This document shows positions 1 to 5,206 of a stretch of DNA of 5,251 nt, piece by piece. The DNA is from CALFCE01 sp964411665 (GTDB taxonomy: Bacteria; Pseudomonadota; Gammaproteobacteria; Granulosicoccales; Granulosicoccaceae): NCBI GenBank assembly GCA_964411665.1, contig CAYPMR010000155.1, positions 1 to 5,251 of the forward strand, read 5' to 3'. The first letter of the stretch is position 1. Each line of letters opens with the position of its first letter. Under the pieces are notes generated by a model. That model was not told the DNA's origin. It made no database searches and was given only the letters and a program-made list of their open reading frames with translations. A program made the translations under genes and the position numbers.

Positions 1-77
1 GATTATACCTGTATGAAACCGAGATATTCGTAAAAGTCGTACAATCACTGTTTCAGCCAGCAATCAATTATTTACTC

Positions 78-836
78 ATGAACCTTCAGCGCTCAGCCAC
101 AACTCAAAGCGCCCTTGTTACCGGTGGTACCGGTGGCCTGGGTACAGCAATTTGCCAACGTCTGAGCGAAGCAGGATACGCAGTCATTGCCAACTATCAC
201 CCCGCTGATAAAGAACAAGCGATAGCATGGCGCAAGGACCAGCAACAAAATGGTTACTCAATAGCGCTTGCCGCGGCCGATGTTTCCGATTACGCGGCTT
301 GTGAAGCAATGGCGGCAGAACTTGCCGCCAGCATGCCTATAGACGTATTGGTCAACAACGCTGGTATCGTACGCGACGCGACACTGGTTAAACTCGAACC
401 GCATCACTGGCAGTCGGTTATTGATACCAATCTCGGCAGCATGTACAACGTCTCACGCCAGTTTACCCCGGCAATGATCGACGCAGGTGCAGGCAGGATC
501 ATCAATATCGCTTCAGTCAACGGGCAACGCGGTCAGTTTGGACAAACCAATTACTCGGCGGCCAAAGCCGGGGTGCATGGTTTCACCATGGCTCTGGCAC
601 AAGAGCTGGCGGCCAAAGGCATCACGGTCAACACCATCTCCCCCGGCTTTATACAAACCGAGATGGTAAAAACAATCCCTCAGGAGATGCGCGATAAAAT
701 CGTCGCTGCGATACCCACACGCCGTATTGGCCAACCACAAGATATCGCCAATGCTGTTGCGTTTCTCGCCTCAGCCGACAGTGGTTATATTACTGGTATC
801 AATCTACCGGTTAACGGTGGTGTGTTTATGCATTGA
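78..836 (+). CDS. phaB: Acetoacetyl-CoA reductase (PhaB, SDR family)
   Basis: Cytosolic enzyme that reduces acetoacetyl-CoA to (R)-3-hydroxybutyryl-CoA, normally with NADPH, between the thiolase PhaA and the synthase PhaC in polyhydroxybutyrate synthesis. At 252 aa it has the usual length of a classical short-chain dehydrogenase. Visible motifs are the Rossmann glycine motif TGGTGGLG (residues 15-22), NNAG (93-96), the structural Asn118 (in IDTN), and the catalytic Ser146, Tyr159 and Lys163. The stretch VNGQRGQFGQTNYSAAKAG around the active site, and VNTISPGF after it, are the PhaB signature and separate it from FabG. The ATG at 78 is the only usable start; the frame is open further upstream but offers no ATG or GTG, and no clear ribosome binding site precedes it. 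No other pha gene lies in the window. What follows downstream is accessory DNA, which may have separated phaB from partner genes. Function is confident from family motifs; cofactor and in vivo substrate are inferred. Confidence 0.93.
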   Translation: MNLQRSATTQSALVTGGTGGLGTAICQRLSEAGYAVIANYHPADKEQAIAWRKDQQQNGYSIALAAADVSDYAACEAMAAELAASMPIDVLVNNAGIVRDATLVKLEPHHWQSVIDTNLGSMYNVSRQFTPAMIDAGAGRIINIASVNGQRGQFGQTNYSAAKAGVHGFTMALAQELAAKGITVNTISPGFIQTEMVKTIPQEMRDKIVAAIPTRRIGQPQDIANAVAFLASADSGYITGINLPVNGGVFMH

Positions 837-900
837 TTGATATTCGCTGCACCTCAGTTCACTGCAAGTGCGTGATCGGGGTCTGTTTCGCAGGGGTGTG

Positions 901-920
901 CAATCGCAGGGATGCGATTG
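901..920. repeat. Perfect 8-bp hairpin next to the left inverted repeat
   Basis: CAATCGCA and TGCGATTG form a perfect 8-bp stem around a GGGA loop. It ends two bases before the 34-base repeat at 922. There is no T-run after it, so it is not a standard intrinsic terminator, although it is the only strong hairpin after phaB. The pairing of a CA-GGGA-TG hairpin with an adjacent TAC-aaggac-GTA hairpin resembles dispersed twin-hairpin intergenic repeats that I recall from gammaproteobacterial genomes. That resemblance is from memory and untested. Confidence 0.6.
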
Positions 921-921
921 C

Positions 922-966
922 CAAGCCTACAAGGACGTACTCGGAATTATGTAGCAAACGCACAAA
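922..966 (+). repeat. Left copy of a 45-base inverted repeat bounding the accessory region
   Basis: Bases 922-955 are the exact reverse complement of 5218-5251 (34 of 34). After four unmatched bases, GCACAAA (960-966) matches the reverse complement of 5207-5213 at the same spacing, giving 41 of 45 overall. The repeat contains a 5-bp inverted pair, CTACA (927-931) and TGTAG (950-954). It lies outside any convincing gene. It could be the terminal repeat of a mobile element, or one copy of a dispersed intergenic repeat. Recombination between the two copies would invert the DNA between them rather than delete it. Confidence 0.9.
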
Positions 967-999
967 GCTATTTCATGCGGTTGGAATTAAAATGGCTGC

Positions 1000-1449
1000 A
1001 TGGATCAAAAAAAGCCGCCTAATGTAGTTGTCTCTGGATTAATCAAACGCCGCAGGGACATACAGGCCAAGTCTGATTATCTCACACGCCAGTTTCTAGC
1101 GTTACAGCAAGACCTTGACGCGCTGGACAAGTCGATCAACATCATTGATCCGACATTCGACTTAAAAACTATAAAGCCAAAGCAATACCTTGATCCTGAA
1201 AGGAAGCTGTTACCGTATCAATCTGAAGTAGCTCAGATGCTAAGTGATCGAGAAAAGCCGCTTACATTGGCTGAGATTTGCGACAAACTGATAGAAGGTG
1301 GGCACCCGTGCGAATCCAGCGAAGATCGCAAGAAGATACGGGATAAAATCAAGAATCATCTAGTGCGAAAAGTAAAAAGCGGATGGATTGTCAAAGAGAA
1401 CAGTCGTTACAGGCTGTCCGACTCACTGCTAGCGACTACCGAAACTTAG
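1000..1449 (+). CDS. Hypothetical protein, helical N-terminus and putative winged helix
   Basis: 149 aa, function unknown. Residues 10-48 are charged and helical in character (IKRRRDIQAK through QQDLDALDKS) and may form a short coiled coil. A conserved-looking linker follows (IIDPTFDLKTIKPK, 48-61), which I recall from a family of small proteobacterial proteins. Residues 70-140 read as a winged-helix domain: PLTLAEICDKLIEGG as the first helices, RDKIKNHLVRKVKSGWIVKE as recognition helix and wing, and SRYRLS as the last strand. This suggests DNA binding. The ATG at 1000 is preferred over the out-of-frame ATG at 992, but its ribosome binding site is weak (GGA about 14 bases upstream). The stop overlaps that of the convergent transposase by 4 bases, so the two were probably acquired as one block. 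Its role may be regulatory or transposition-related; this is inference. Confidence 0.72.
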   Translation: MDQKKPPNVVVSGLIKRRRDIQAKSDYLTRQFLALQQDLDALDKSINIIDPTFDLKTIKPKQYLDPERKLLPYQSEVAQMLSDREKPLTLAEICDKLIEGGHPCESSEDRKKIRDKIKNHLVRKVKSGWIVKENSRYRLSDSLLATTET

Positions 1450-2459
1450 TAGCTGATAGATTCGCCAGCTTTGCTATTGCCCTGCCAGTAACCGCAGAAG
1501 TCACGCGAGACCGCAGATTGAGCGCAGCGGCTCATTATGTCAGTGAAAATATCACCATTTGAGCGGCGGCGAGTATCTTCACGATAAGCGGCTTCATTGG
1601 CATAGCGATCCATGTATTTGTTATCCATACGATGTACCTGCCCATACTGCATCCTGCGAAAACGGGCAAAGAAAGACTCTGCCTGATTAGTATTTTCACC
1701 TTCAGGGCCGCTATAACATTGAGCATGCATCACGCGCTTGGTTCGTAAAGTCGCATGCAGCACGTCGTAGCTGTTGTGCTCGTCAGCGAAGATAGTGGCT
1801 GTGCGGTCAATGTTGTCTACAGCCAGATGAAAAGCTGATTGCTGGTTTTCGCTACGAGTCAGGAAAGTACGGGTTTTAACAGCGCCTTGACCTGATTTCC
1901 CGCGCTGACGAATTACCATGACAGCACGTTTCTTGGGATTCTGGTTCTGCTTCAAACGACGATCAACGCGTGACGCAATGTGATTTTTCGGCCTTACGTG
2001 TTTGTTCACATATGCCGCGTCCATTTCAACTTCGCCAGTCAGAAGCTCGTCGTCATTATCAAGCAGCGATTCGCGGAGTTTATGAGCCAAGACAAAAGCA
2101 GTTTTGTATTGAACGTCCAGATCACGAGATAGTTGCAGTGCTGAGATACCCTTTGCACAGTTAGAGTAGATCGCGATAGCCGCCAGATAGTTTCTCAGTG
2201 GCATTTTGTGATTGGCGAAGATAGTGCCACTGGTAACAGAGAAAGAATGGTTGCAATCTTTACAACGCCACTGGCGACGAGTTTTCAGCCAATAGTGTTC
2301 TTTGTGTCCACATTTCGGGCAAACAGGCTCGCCATCTGTCCAGCGTGATGTTTTAAAAAGCTCAAAAGCCTTATCTTCCGAAAGGCGCATTATCTGCATC
2401 AACGAGAGGCTTCGCGCCTCCGCTGACAAAAGATAATGTTGGCCTTTCTTTGTTTTCAT
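1446..2459 (-). CDS. IS1595-family (ISXO2-like) transposase
   Basis: 337-aa DDE-type transposase that would cut and join DNA ends of its cognate element. From the start at 2459 it has an N-terminal stretch like relatives (GQHYLLSAEARSLSL), a zinc ribbon with Cys47, Cys50, Cys66 and Cys69 (CPKCGH and CKDCNH), an HTH-like helical region (about 85-130), and then the ISXO2 catalytic core. Core residues are Asp147 in GEVEMDAAY, Asp226 in FADEHNSYD, and the NTNQAESFF block with Asn258 and Glu261, which supplies the third catalytic position of this family. The frame is open to an ATG at 2495, but that start lies inside the promoter -35 box. The ATG at 2459 matches the family N-terminus and sits about where transcription should begin, so it is preferred. 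The frame is intact. No IS1595-type terminal repeats lie close to either end. Confidence 0.9.
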   Translation of the reverse strand: MKTKKGQHYLLSAEARSLSLMQIMRLSEDKAFELFKTSRWTDGEPVCPKCGHKEHYWLKTRRQWRCKDCNHSFSVTSGTIFANHKMPLRNYLAAIAIYSNCAKGISALQLSRDLDVQYKTAFVLAHKLRESLLDNDDELLTGEVEMDAAYVNKHVRPKNHIASRVDRRLKQNQNPKKRAVMVIRQRGKSGQGAVKTRTFLTRSENQQSAFHLAVDNIDRTATIFADEHNSYDVLHATLRTKRVMHAQCYSGPEGENTNQAESFFARFRRMQYGQVHRMDNKYMDRYANEAAYREDTRRRSNGDIFTDIMSRCAQSAVSRDFCGYWQGNSKAGESISY

Positions 2460-2466
2460 GTGATTC

Positions 2467-2495
2467 ATTATGTGCCATTTGGCACATTTAGTCAA
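2467..2495 (-). promoter_or_regulatory. Promoter for the transposase
   Basis: Read on the minus strand, TTGACT (2495-2490, 5 of 6 to consensus) is followed by a 17-base spacer and CATAAT (2472-2467, 5 of 6). Transcription would start near 2459-2460, directly at the preferred ATG, implying a leaderless or almost leaderless mRNA. The 16-bp palindrome at 2471-2486 fills the spacer and touches the -10 box, so a bound repressor would exclude RNA polymerase. Confidence 0.65.
2471..2486. promoter_or_regulatory. Operator-like palindrome 1
   Basis: TGTGCCATTTGGCACA has perfect 7-base arms around a TT centre. It lies within the transposase promoter and matches the second palindrome (2504-2519) at 14 of 16 positions. 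The likely ligand is the HTH protein encoded divergently at 2563; this is inferred from position only. Confidence 0.65.
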
Positions 2496-2503
2496 GCGAT
2501 ATT

Positions 2504-2519
2504 TGTGCCGTTTGGCACT
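2504..2519. promoter_or_regulatory. Operator-like palindrome 2
   Basis: TGTGCCGTTTGGCACT has the same GTGCC and GGCAC arms as palindrome 1. The centres are 33 bp apart, about three helical turns, placing both sites on the same DNA face. On the plus strand it covers the -35 and spacer zone of a weak candidate promoter whose -10 would be TAAAAT (2527-2532), serving the HTH gene. Arrangement suits cooperative repression of both divergent genes. Confidence 0.6.
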
Positions 2520-2562
2520 TGTAATGTAAAATTGCTGTTTGCTTATAAAGTTTCATAAAGAT

Positions 2563-2760
2563 ATGGCTACAAACTTTCAAGAATTGCTTTCTGATTTGCA
2601 GGAAGCTGGTTATACAGATGCAAAGGTTGCGGAAGCCGCCGAAATTGACCGGACTATGATTACCCGACTCCGCACTGGTAGGCGACAACAGCCGACCTAT
2701 GACGTAGGCAAGGCAATCGTCGATCTACATAAAAAAGCCATGAAAAAGCGAAAGGCTTGA
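2563..2760 (+). CDS. Small Cro/XRE-like helix-turn-helix protein
   Basis: 65-aa DNA-binding protein. Residues 16-37 give a helix-turn-helix (GYTDAKVAEAAEIDRTMITR then LRTGRR), with the second helix carrying the likely base contacts. DVGKAIVDLHKK (47-58) follows as the last helix, and the tail is basic (KKAMKKRKA). There is no separate dimerisation or sensor domain, so it resembles phage Cro. A TTG at 2539 would extend it by eight residues, but the ATG at 2563 is the better start and gives the usual Cro-like N-terminus; only a weak AAAG lies upstream. The gene is divergent from the transposase across a 103-base control region with two matching palindromes. It probably represses transposase expression and its own. 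Its targets are inferred; the HTH fold is clear from sequence. Confidence 0.82.
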   Translation: MATNFQELLSDLQEAGYTDAKVAEAAEIDRTMITRLRTGRRQQPTYDVGKAIVDLHKKAMKKRKA

Positions 2761-2771
2761 TCATGGCTGTT

Positions 2772-2780
2772 TGCTACAAT
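2772..2780 (+). promoter_or_regulatory. Extended -10 promoter candidate
   Basis: TGCTACAAT matches the extended -10 pattern TGnTAnAAT exactly. No good -35 box lies at normal spacing; TTGATC (2757-2762) is too close. Transcription would start near 2787, just at the first hairpin of the structured gap before the P63C gene and 27 bases after the HTH stop codon. Confidence 0.4.
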
Positions 2781-2786
2781 ATGCAG

Positions 2787-2962
2787 CGAGCATCCGTGCT
2801 CAGCGGTTCATAATAATCGGGAATACTGATACACCTCAGACACCCGTCCCCGTGAAGTCTGGGCCGCTCACGTTCGGCTAGTCCTGAACAGGCGACGGCG
2901 AAAGGGTCTCAAGCCTCGCCGTCGCAACTACACCCCGAGATTCTGCAAGCAAAATCTCAGAA
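2787..2962 (+). ncRNA. Candidate structured RNA or structured leader
   Basis: This stretch has no convincing gene but contains a series of hairpins: GAGCA-TCCG-TGCTC (2788-2801); a 7-bp stem 2835-2841 with 2857-2863; GCCG-GCTCACGTT-CGGC type pairing around 2863-2878; CCTG-AA-CAGG (2883-2892); a perfect 10-bp GC-rich stem 2892-2901 with 2916-2925 around a 14-base loop; and GAGATT (2937-2942) with AATCTC (2953-2958). It is clearly richer in G+C than the flanking DNA. An extended -10 lies just upstream. There is no T-run after the large stem, so it is not a plain terminator. It could be a small RNA, a regulatory 5' leader of the P63C gene, or a site recognised as single-stranded DNA. I do not recognise an RNA family. 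Confidence 0.35.
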
Positions 2963-3006
2963 GTGCTTGCATTGTGATGTACGTCACAATAATATGCAAG
3001 CATATT
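2944..3006. promoter_or_regulatory. Nested palindromes upstream of the P63C gene
   Basis: The core ATTGTGATGTACGTCACAAT (2971-2990) contains TGTGA-N6-TCACA, the half-site pattern of CRP/Vfr-type regulators. It is bracketed by TGCTTGCAT (2964-2972) and its exact inverse ATGCAAGCA (2994-3002), with another TGCAAGCA at 2944-2951. AATATGC-AA-GCATATT (2991-3006) forms a further palindrome. A weak promoter, TTGCAT (2967-2972), 17 bases, TAATAT (2990-2995), would place the core palindrome in its spacer, suggesting repression rather than CRP activation. The binding protein is unknown. Confidence 0.55.
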
Positions 3007-3017
3007 GATATTTATGC

Positions 3018-4025
3018 ATGCACATGACAAATAAAGATAAAGCAAAAATAGCTGGTGGAAAGGCTAGAGCTGAGAAACTCTCATCTGAGCGGCGATCTGA
3101 GATTGCAAAGAATGCGGCTTTGGCCAGACACAAGCCCAAGCATCCCAAGGCAACTCATAAGGGCGAACTGCAAATCGGCGACGTTGTAATGAACTGTTTC
3201 GTTCTTGATGATGGTCGACGAGTTATTTCGGGGCGGACTATGACCGCCGCAATAGGCATGAAAGGGCGTGGCCAAGGTATTGCGCGTATAGCATCATTAA
3301 AAGCGGTTAATACCAGCGAAAACAAAGAGTTAGTTCTGGCCATAAACAACCCTATAAAATTCTTAGGTGGGTCTCCTCAAATCGGAAAACCAAGTGATGG
3401 GTTTGAGGCTACGGTTTTGCAAACACTCTGCGAAGCAATGCTTCGTGCTCGTGACGATGGGCTTTTGCTTACCGAGCATGAATTGAGATACGGACGGCAT
3501 GCCGATACCCTGATAAGAGCTTTTGCGCGTGTAGGCATAATTGCTCTCGTAGATGAGGCCACTGGATATCAAGGTGTAAGACCGGACGATGCTCTGCAGG
3601 CATACCTTGAGAAAGTACTCAGATCTGAGCTGGCTGCTTGGGCAAAAAAATTCCCAGATGAATTTTATGAGAATATTTACCGACTGAAAGGCTGGCCATG
3701 GCCCGGAATGGGTAAAAATCGATTTAGCGTGGTCGCCCACTACACAAGGGATTTAGTCTACGAACGTATAGGCCCTGGCGTCCTTAGTGAGCTGGAGACA
3801 CGCAGCCCTAAAGACAACAAGGGCAATAGAAAAAATAAGCTGCACCAATGGTTAAGCGATGATTTTGGAAACCCCATGTTGGCGCAGCACATACATTCGC
3901 TAATGATGTTACAGCGACTATCAATAGCAAACGGACAAAGCTGGAACTCGTTTCTAAAGTCTGTTGATCAAGTCATGCCAAAACGAGGCAACACCTTGGA
4001 ACTGCCGCTTGATGACCCTAATTAG
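3018..4025 (+). CDS. P63C-domain protein of unknown function
   Basis: 335 aa from the ATG at 3018, or 333 from the ATG at 3024; neither has a visible ribosome binding site. The N-terminus (6-37) is a basic helical tag of the GGKARAEKLSSERRSEIAKNAALARH type, probably nucleic-acid binding. Residues 48-118 (GELQIGDVVMNCFVLDDGRRVISGRTM onward) form the N-terminal domain usual in this family. Residues 130-200 are helical and contain the conserved DTLIRAFARVGIIALVDEATGYQ block. The P63C domain spans about 205-300, with KKFPDEFYENIYRLKGW, HYTRDLVYERIGPGVLSEL and LHQWLSDDFG. P63C proteins occur in phages and mobile islands; their biochemical role is not established as far as I know. No nuclease or ATPase motif is seen. 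The gene looks intact and stands alone, with its own control region upstream. Family assignment is strong, function open. Confidence 0.85.
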   Translation: MHMTNKDKAKIAGGKARAEKLSSERRSEIAKNAALARHKPKHPKATHKGELQIGDVVMNCFVLDDGRRVISGRTMTAAIGMKGRGQGIARIASLKAVNTSENKELVLAINNPIKFLGGSPQIGKPSDGFEATVLQTLCEAMLRARDDGLLLTEHELRYGRHADTLIRAFARVGIIALVDEATGYQGVRPDDALQAYLEKVLRSELAAWAKKFPDEFYENIYRLKGWPWPGMGKNRFSVVAHYTRDLVYERIGPGVLSELETRSPKDNKGNRKNKLHQWLSDDFGNPMLAQHIHSLMMLQRLSIANGQSWNSFLKSVDQVMPKRGNTLELPLDDPN

Positions 4026-4120
4026 TGATGATTGTTTTGAAAGGTAGTTTAGTCCAATAAATGTTTTTCAAAAATACTACATGAAAGATTTTGTTATTTT
4101 TCAATGGGTTAGAATAAATC

Positions 4121-4147
4121 TAGACAAGAATAGTGGAAATTAGACAA
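4121..4147 (+). repeat. TAGACAA direct repeat, 20-base period
   Basis: TAGACAA occurs at 4121-4127 and again at 4141-4147, exactly 20 bases later, each followed by an A/T-rich segment ending in TAG. The second copy is also the candidate -35 box of the next promoter. The two copies could be binding sites for an activator contacting RNA polymerase, or a chance duplication in A+T-rich DNA. Confidence 0.35.
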
Positions 4148-4169
4148 ATTAGCCTAAACTTTGTACTAT
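4141..4169 (+). promoter_or_regulatory. Promoter candidate for the 76-aa gene
   Basis: TAGACA (4141-4146, 5 of 6) and TACTAT (4164-4169, 4 of 6) are separated by 17 bases in an A+T-rich gap. The predicted start near 4176 gives a leader of about 77 bases before the ATG at 4253. The rest of the 4026-4140 gap holds only an A/T-rich inverted pair, TTTTGAAA (4035-4042) with TTTCAAAA (4066-4073), which may weakly end P63C transcription. Confidence 0.45.
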
Positions 4170-4175
4170 CGGGGT

Positions 4176-4217
4176 CGATACACAGCGAAGACACGGCATA
4201 GACCGTGCGTATCGCTG
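4176..4217 (+). promoter_or_regulatory. Hairpin in the 5' leader
   Basis: CGATAC (4176-4181) pairs with GTATCG (4209-4214), and inside it CACGG (4192-4196) pairs with CCGTG (4203-4207). A competing pairing, CAGCGA (4183-4188) with TCGCTG (4212-4217), uses part of the same right arm, so two alternative folds exist. The predicted transcript begins at the outer stem. It may protect the mRNA 5' end or control translation of the gene at 4253. Confidence 0.4.
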
Positions 4218-4252
4218 TACCTATTTATATCGTAAATTGGATGGAAACTAAA

Positions 4253-4483
4253 ATGAGACATGTGGACGGGGTTTACTACTTCGATCATTTGGTCGAAGCA
4301 GGCTCCCCTAAAAAGGTCGGAGAAGAATCGACAGTAAGTGTCAAGGCTGCCAGCCCTGTCACCACAGATAATGCGCCGGGTGAGCTTCCTTATCGCTCTT
4401 TTGAGGATCAAGCTAAAATGACAGCAGAATCTGCATCTCGGGTGTTAGCTTCCTCGAAAAAGTTTACCGGTCATCCTGAATAA
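4253..4483 (+). CDS. Small hypothetical protein (76 aa)
   Basis: Unknown function, no recognised family. The ATG at 4253 is preferred because GGAAA (4243-4247) is spaced as a ribosome binding site. Starts at 4205 (GTG) and 4241 (ATG) in the same frame would add 16 or 4 residues, but the GTG lies inside the leader hairpin. The protein begins with a compact aromatic segment (MRHVDGVYYFDHLVEAG), followed by a hydrophilic, Ser/Thr/Pro-rich middle that looks disordered, and a C-terminal helix (YRSFEDQAKMTAESASRVLASSKKF). No signal peptide or membrane segment. It has its own promoter candidate and ends 25 bases before an intrinsic terminator, so it appears to be a short independent transcript. The frame is supported by start signals and terminator placement, not by homology. 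Confidence 0.6.
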   Translation: MRHVDGVYYFDHLVEAGSPKKVGEESTVSVKAASPVTTDNAPGELPYRSFEDQAKMTAESASRVLASSKKFTGHPE

Positions 4484-4508
4484 ACCTAGTCGGAATGTTA
4501 TTCTTACG

Positions 4509-4540
4509 CGCCTCCCTAATACGGAGGCGTTTTTGTTTTT
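4509..4540 (+). terminator. Rho-independent terminator
   Basis: CGCCTCC (4509-4515) pairs perfectly with GGAGGCG (4523-4529) around a 7-base loop, followed by an interrupted T-run TTTTTGTTTTT (4530-4540). It lies between the 76-aa gene and the 180-aa gene. No clear promoter fits between it and the ribosome binding site at 4556, so the downstream gene may depend on read-through. Confidence 0.9.
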
Positions 4541-4567
4541 AGACTAAATTTATCCAAGGACATACAA

Positions 4568-5110
4568 ATGGAACGGGAGCCATCTGTTTTATTCAATGAA
4601 AGTTCGGTAGAAGACGAGATTTCCCTGCTGAGCCAAATAGAGACTTTTTGTTTAGGCATAGGAATGGAATCTATTCGGGTCGATACCGAGGTGCTTGACA
4701 CGATAGTCTTGGACATAAAGACCGACTTCCCACACGAAGCTGGACTCGAAAAATCCAGTGCGTTCAAAAAAGTAGCTAATTTTTTATGTTTTTTTATTGC
4801 TATGAAGCCGATTAGGTCGGCCATCCCCGACTCAGCAGGCAAAATTGCGGAATTCGATATAAATGTAGTGGTTGGTCTTGATATAGCCCTCAATTCGTTA
4901 TACGGCGCAATGATTCACTCTCGAGAAAAGGTTTCTTTTTGCATCGTAAAAGAACACTTGGCATTGAGCGATCACTCGTATTACGACATGCTAGAAATGC
5001 TTTCAGCTGTAACGCCAGCGCCGCATTTCCATATGCTTGCGATTTTGCTTGAACAAATTACCTACAAGACAAATAAAGACTGTCAATATAAAGATTTAAT
5101 TTACGGATAG
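4568..5110 (+). CDS. Hypothetical protein (180 aa)
   Basis: Not recognised. The start is well supported by AAGGA at 4556-4560, seven bases before the ATG. The N-terminal half is acidic (VEDEISLLSQIE, DTEVLDTIVLDIKTD). A hydrophobic segment (VANFLCFFIAM, residues 69-79) is too short and too isolated to be a clear membrane anchor and is more likely a buried helix. The C-terminal half is mixed helical: EFDINVVVGLDIALNSLYGAMIH, then SYYDMLEMLSAVTP, then HFHMLAILLEQITY. No catalytic motif, HTH, Cys/His cluster or signal peptide is seen. It is the last gene before the right inverted repeat and lies in A+T-rich DNA unlike phaB, which fits transferred cargo. It may form a unit with the 76-aa gene upstream if the terminator is read through. 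Confidence 0.7.
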   Translation: MEREPSVLFNESSVEDEISLLSQIETFCLGIGMESIRVDTEVLDTIVLDIKTDFPHEAGLEKSSAFKKVANFLCFFIAMKPIRSAIPDSAGKIAEFDINVVVGLDIALNSLYGAMIHSREKVSFCIVKEHLALSDHSYYDMLEMLSAVTPAPHFHMLAILLEQITYKTNKDCQYKDLIYG

Positions 5111-5206
5111 ACCCTTTAAAAAAGCAGACGCATAATCCCAAAAAAATCAAACTAACCCATCGCCATTATTCTGAGTCGGTAATTTGCTGTAAATTCCGAA
5201 TATATA

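Noticed and set aside
833..1027. 64-codon plus-strand open frame overlapping the phaB stop
   Set aside because: It runs through the hairpin and the inverted repeat, is Cys-rich without pattern, and overlaps the better-supported gene at 1000.
2406..2420. GAGGC-TTCGC-GCCTC hairpin in the early transposase coding region
   Set aside because: Only 5 bp and explained by ordinary codons (Glu-Ala-Arg-Ser); no clear link to the start codon.
2850..2930. tRNA-like fold in the structured gap (GTTCGGCTAG resembling a T-loop)
   Set aside because: No acceptor stem, anticodon arm or CCA end can be aligned; the large stem does not fit a cloverleaf.
2971..2990. Calling the palindrome a definite CRP activation site
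   Set aside because: The half-sites fit, but its likely position in the promoter spacer and the surrounding inverted repeats fit a repressor equally well, so only a palindrome is claimed.
3363..3740. 125-codon minus-strand open frame opposite the P63C gene
   Set aside because: It lies wholly antisense to a strongly supported family protein and its translation shows no recognisable domain.
4516..4893. 125-codon minus-strand open frame opposite the 180-aa gene
   Set aside because: Its translation is low-complexity (Ser/Lys/Ile-rich) with no domain, and its end runs through the intrinsic terminator. The plus-strand gene has a good ribosome binding site.
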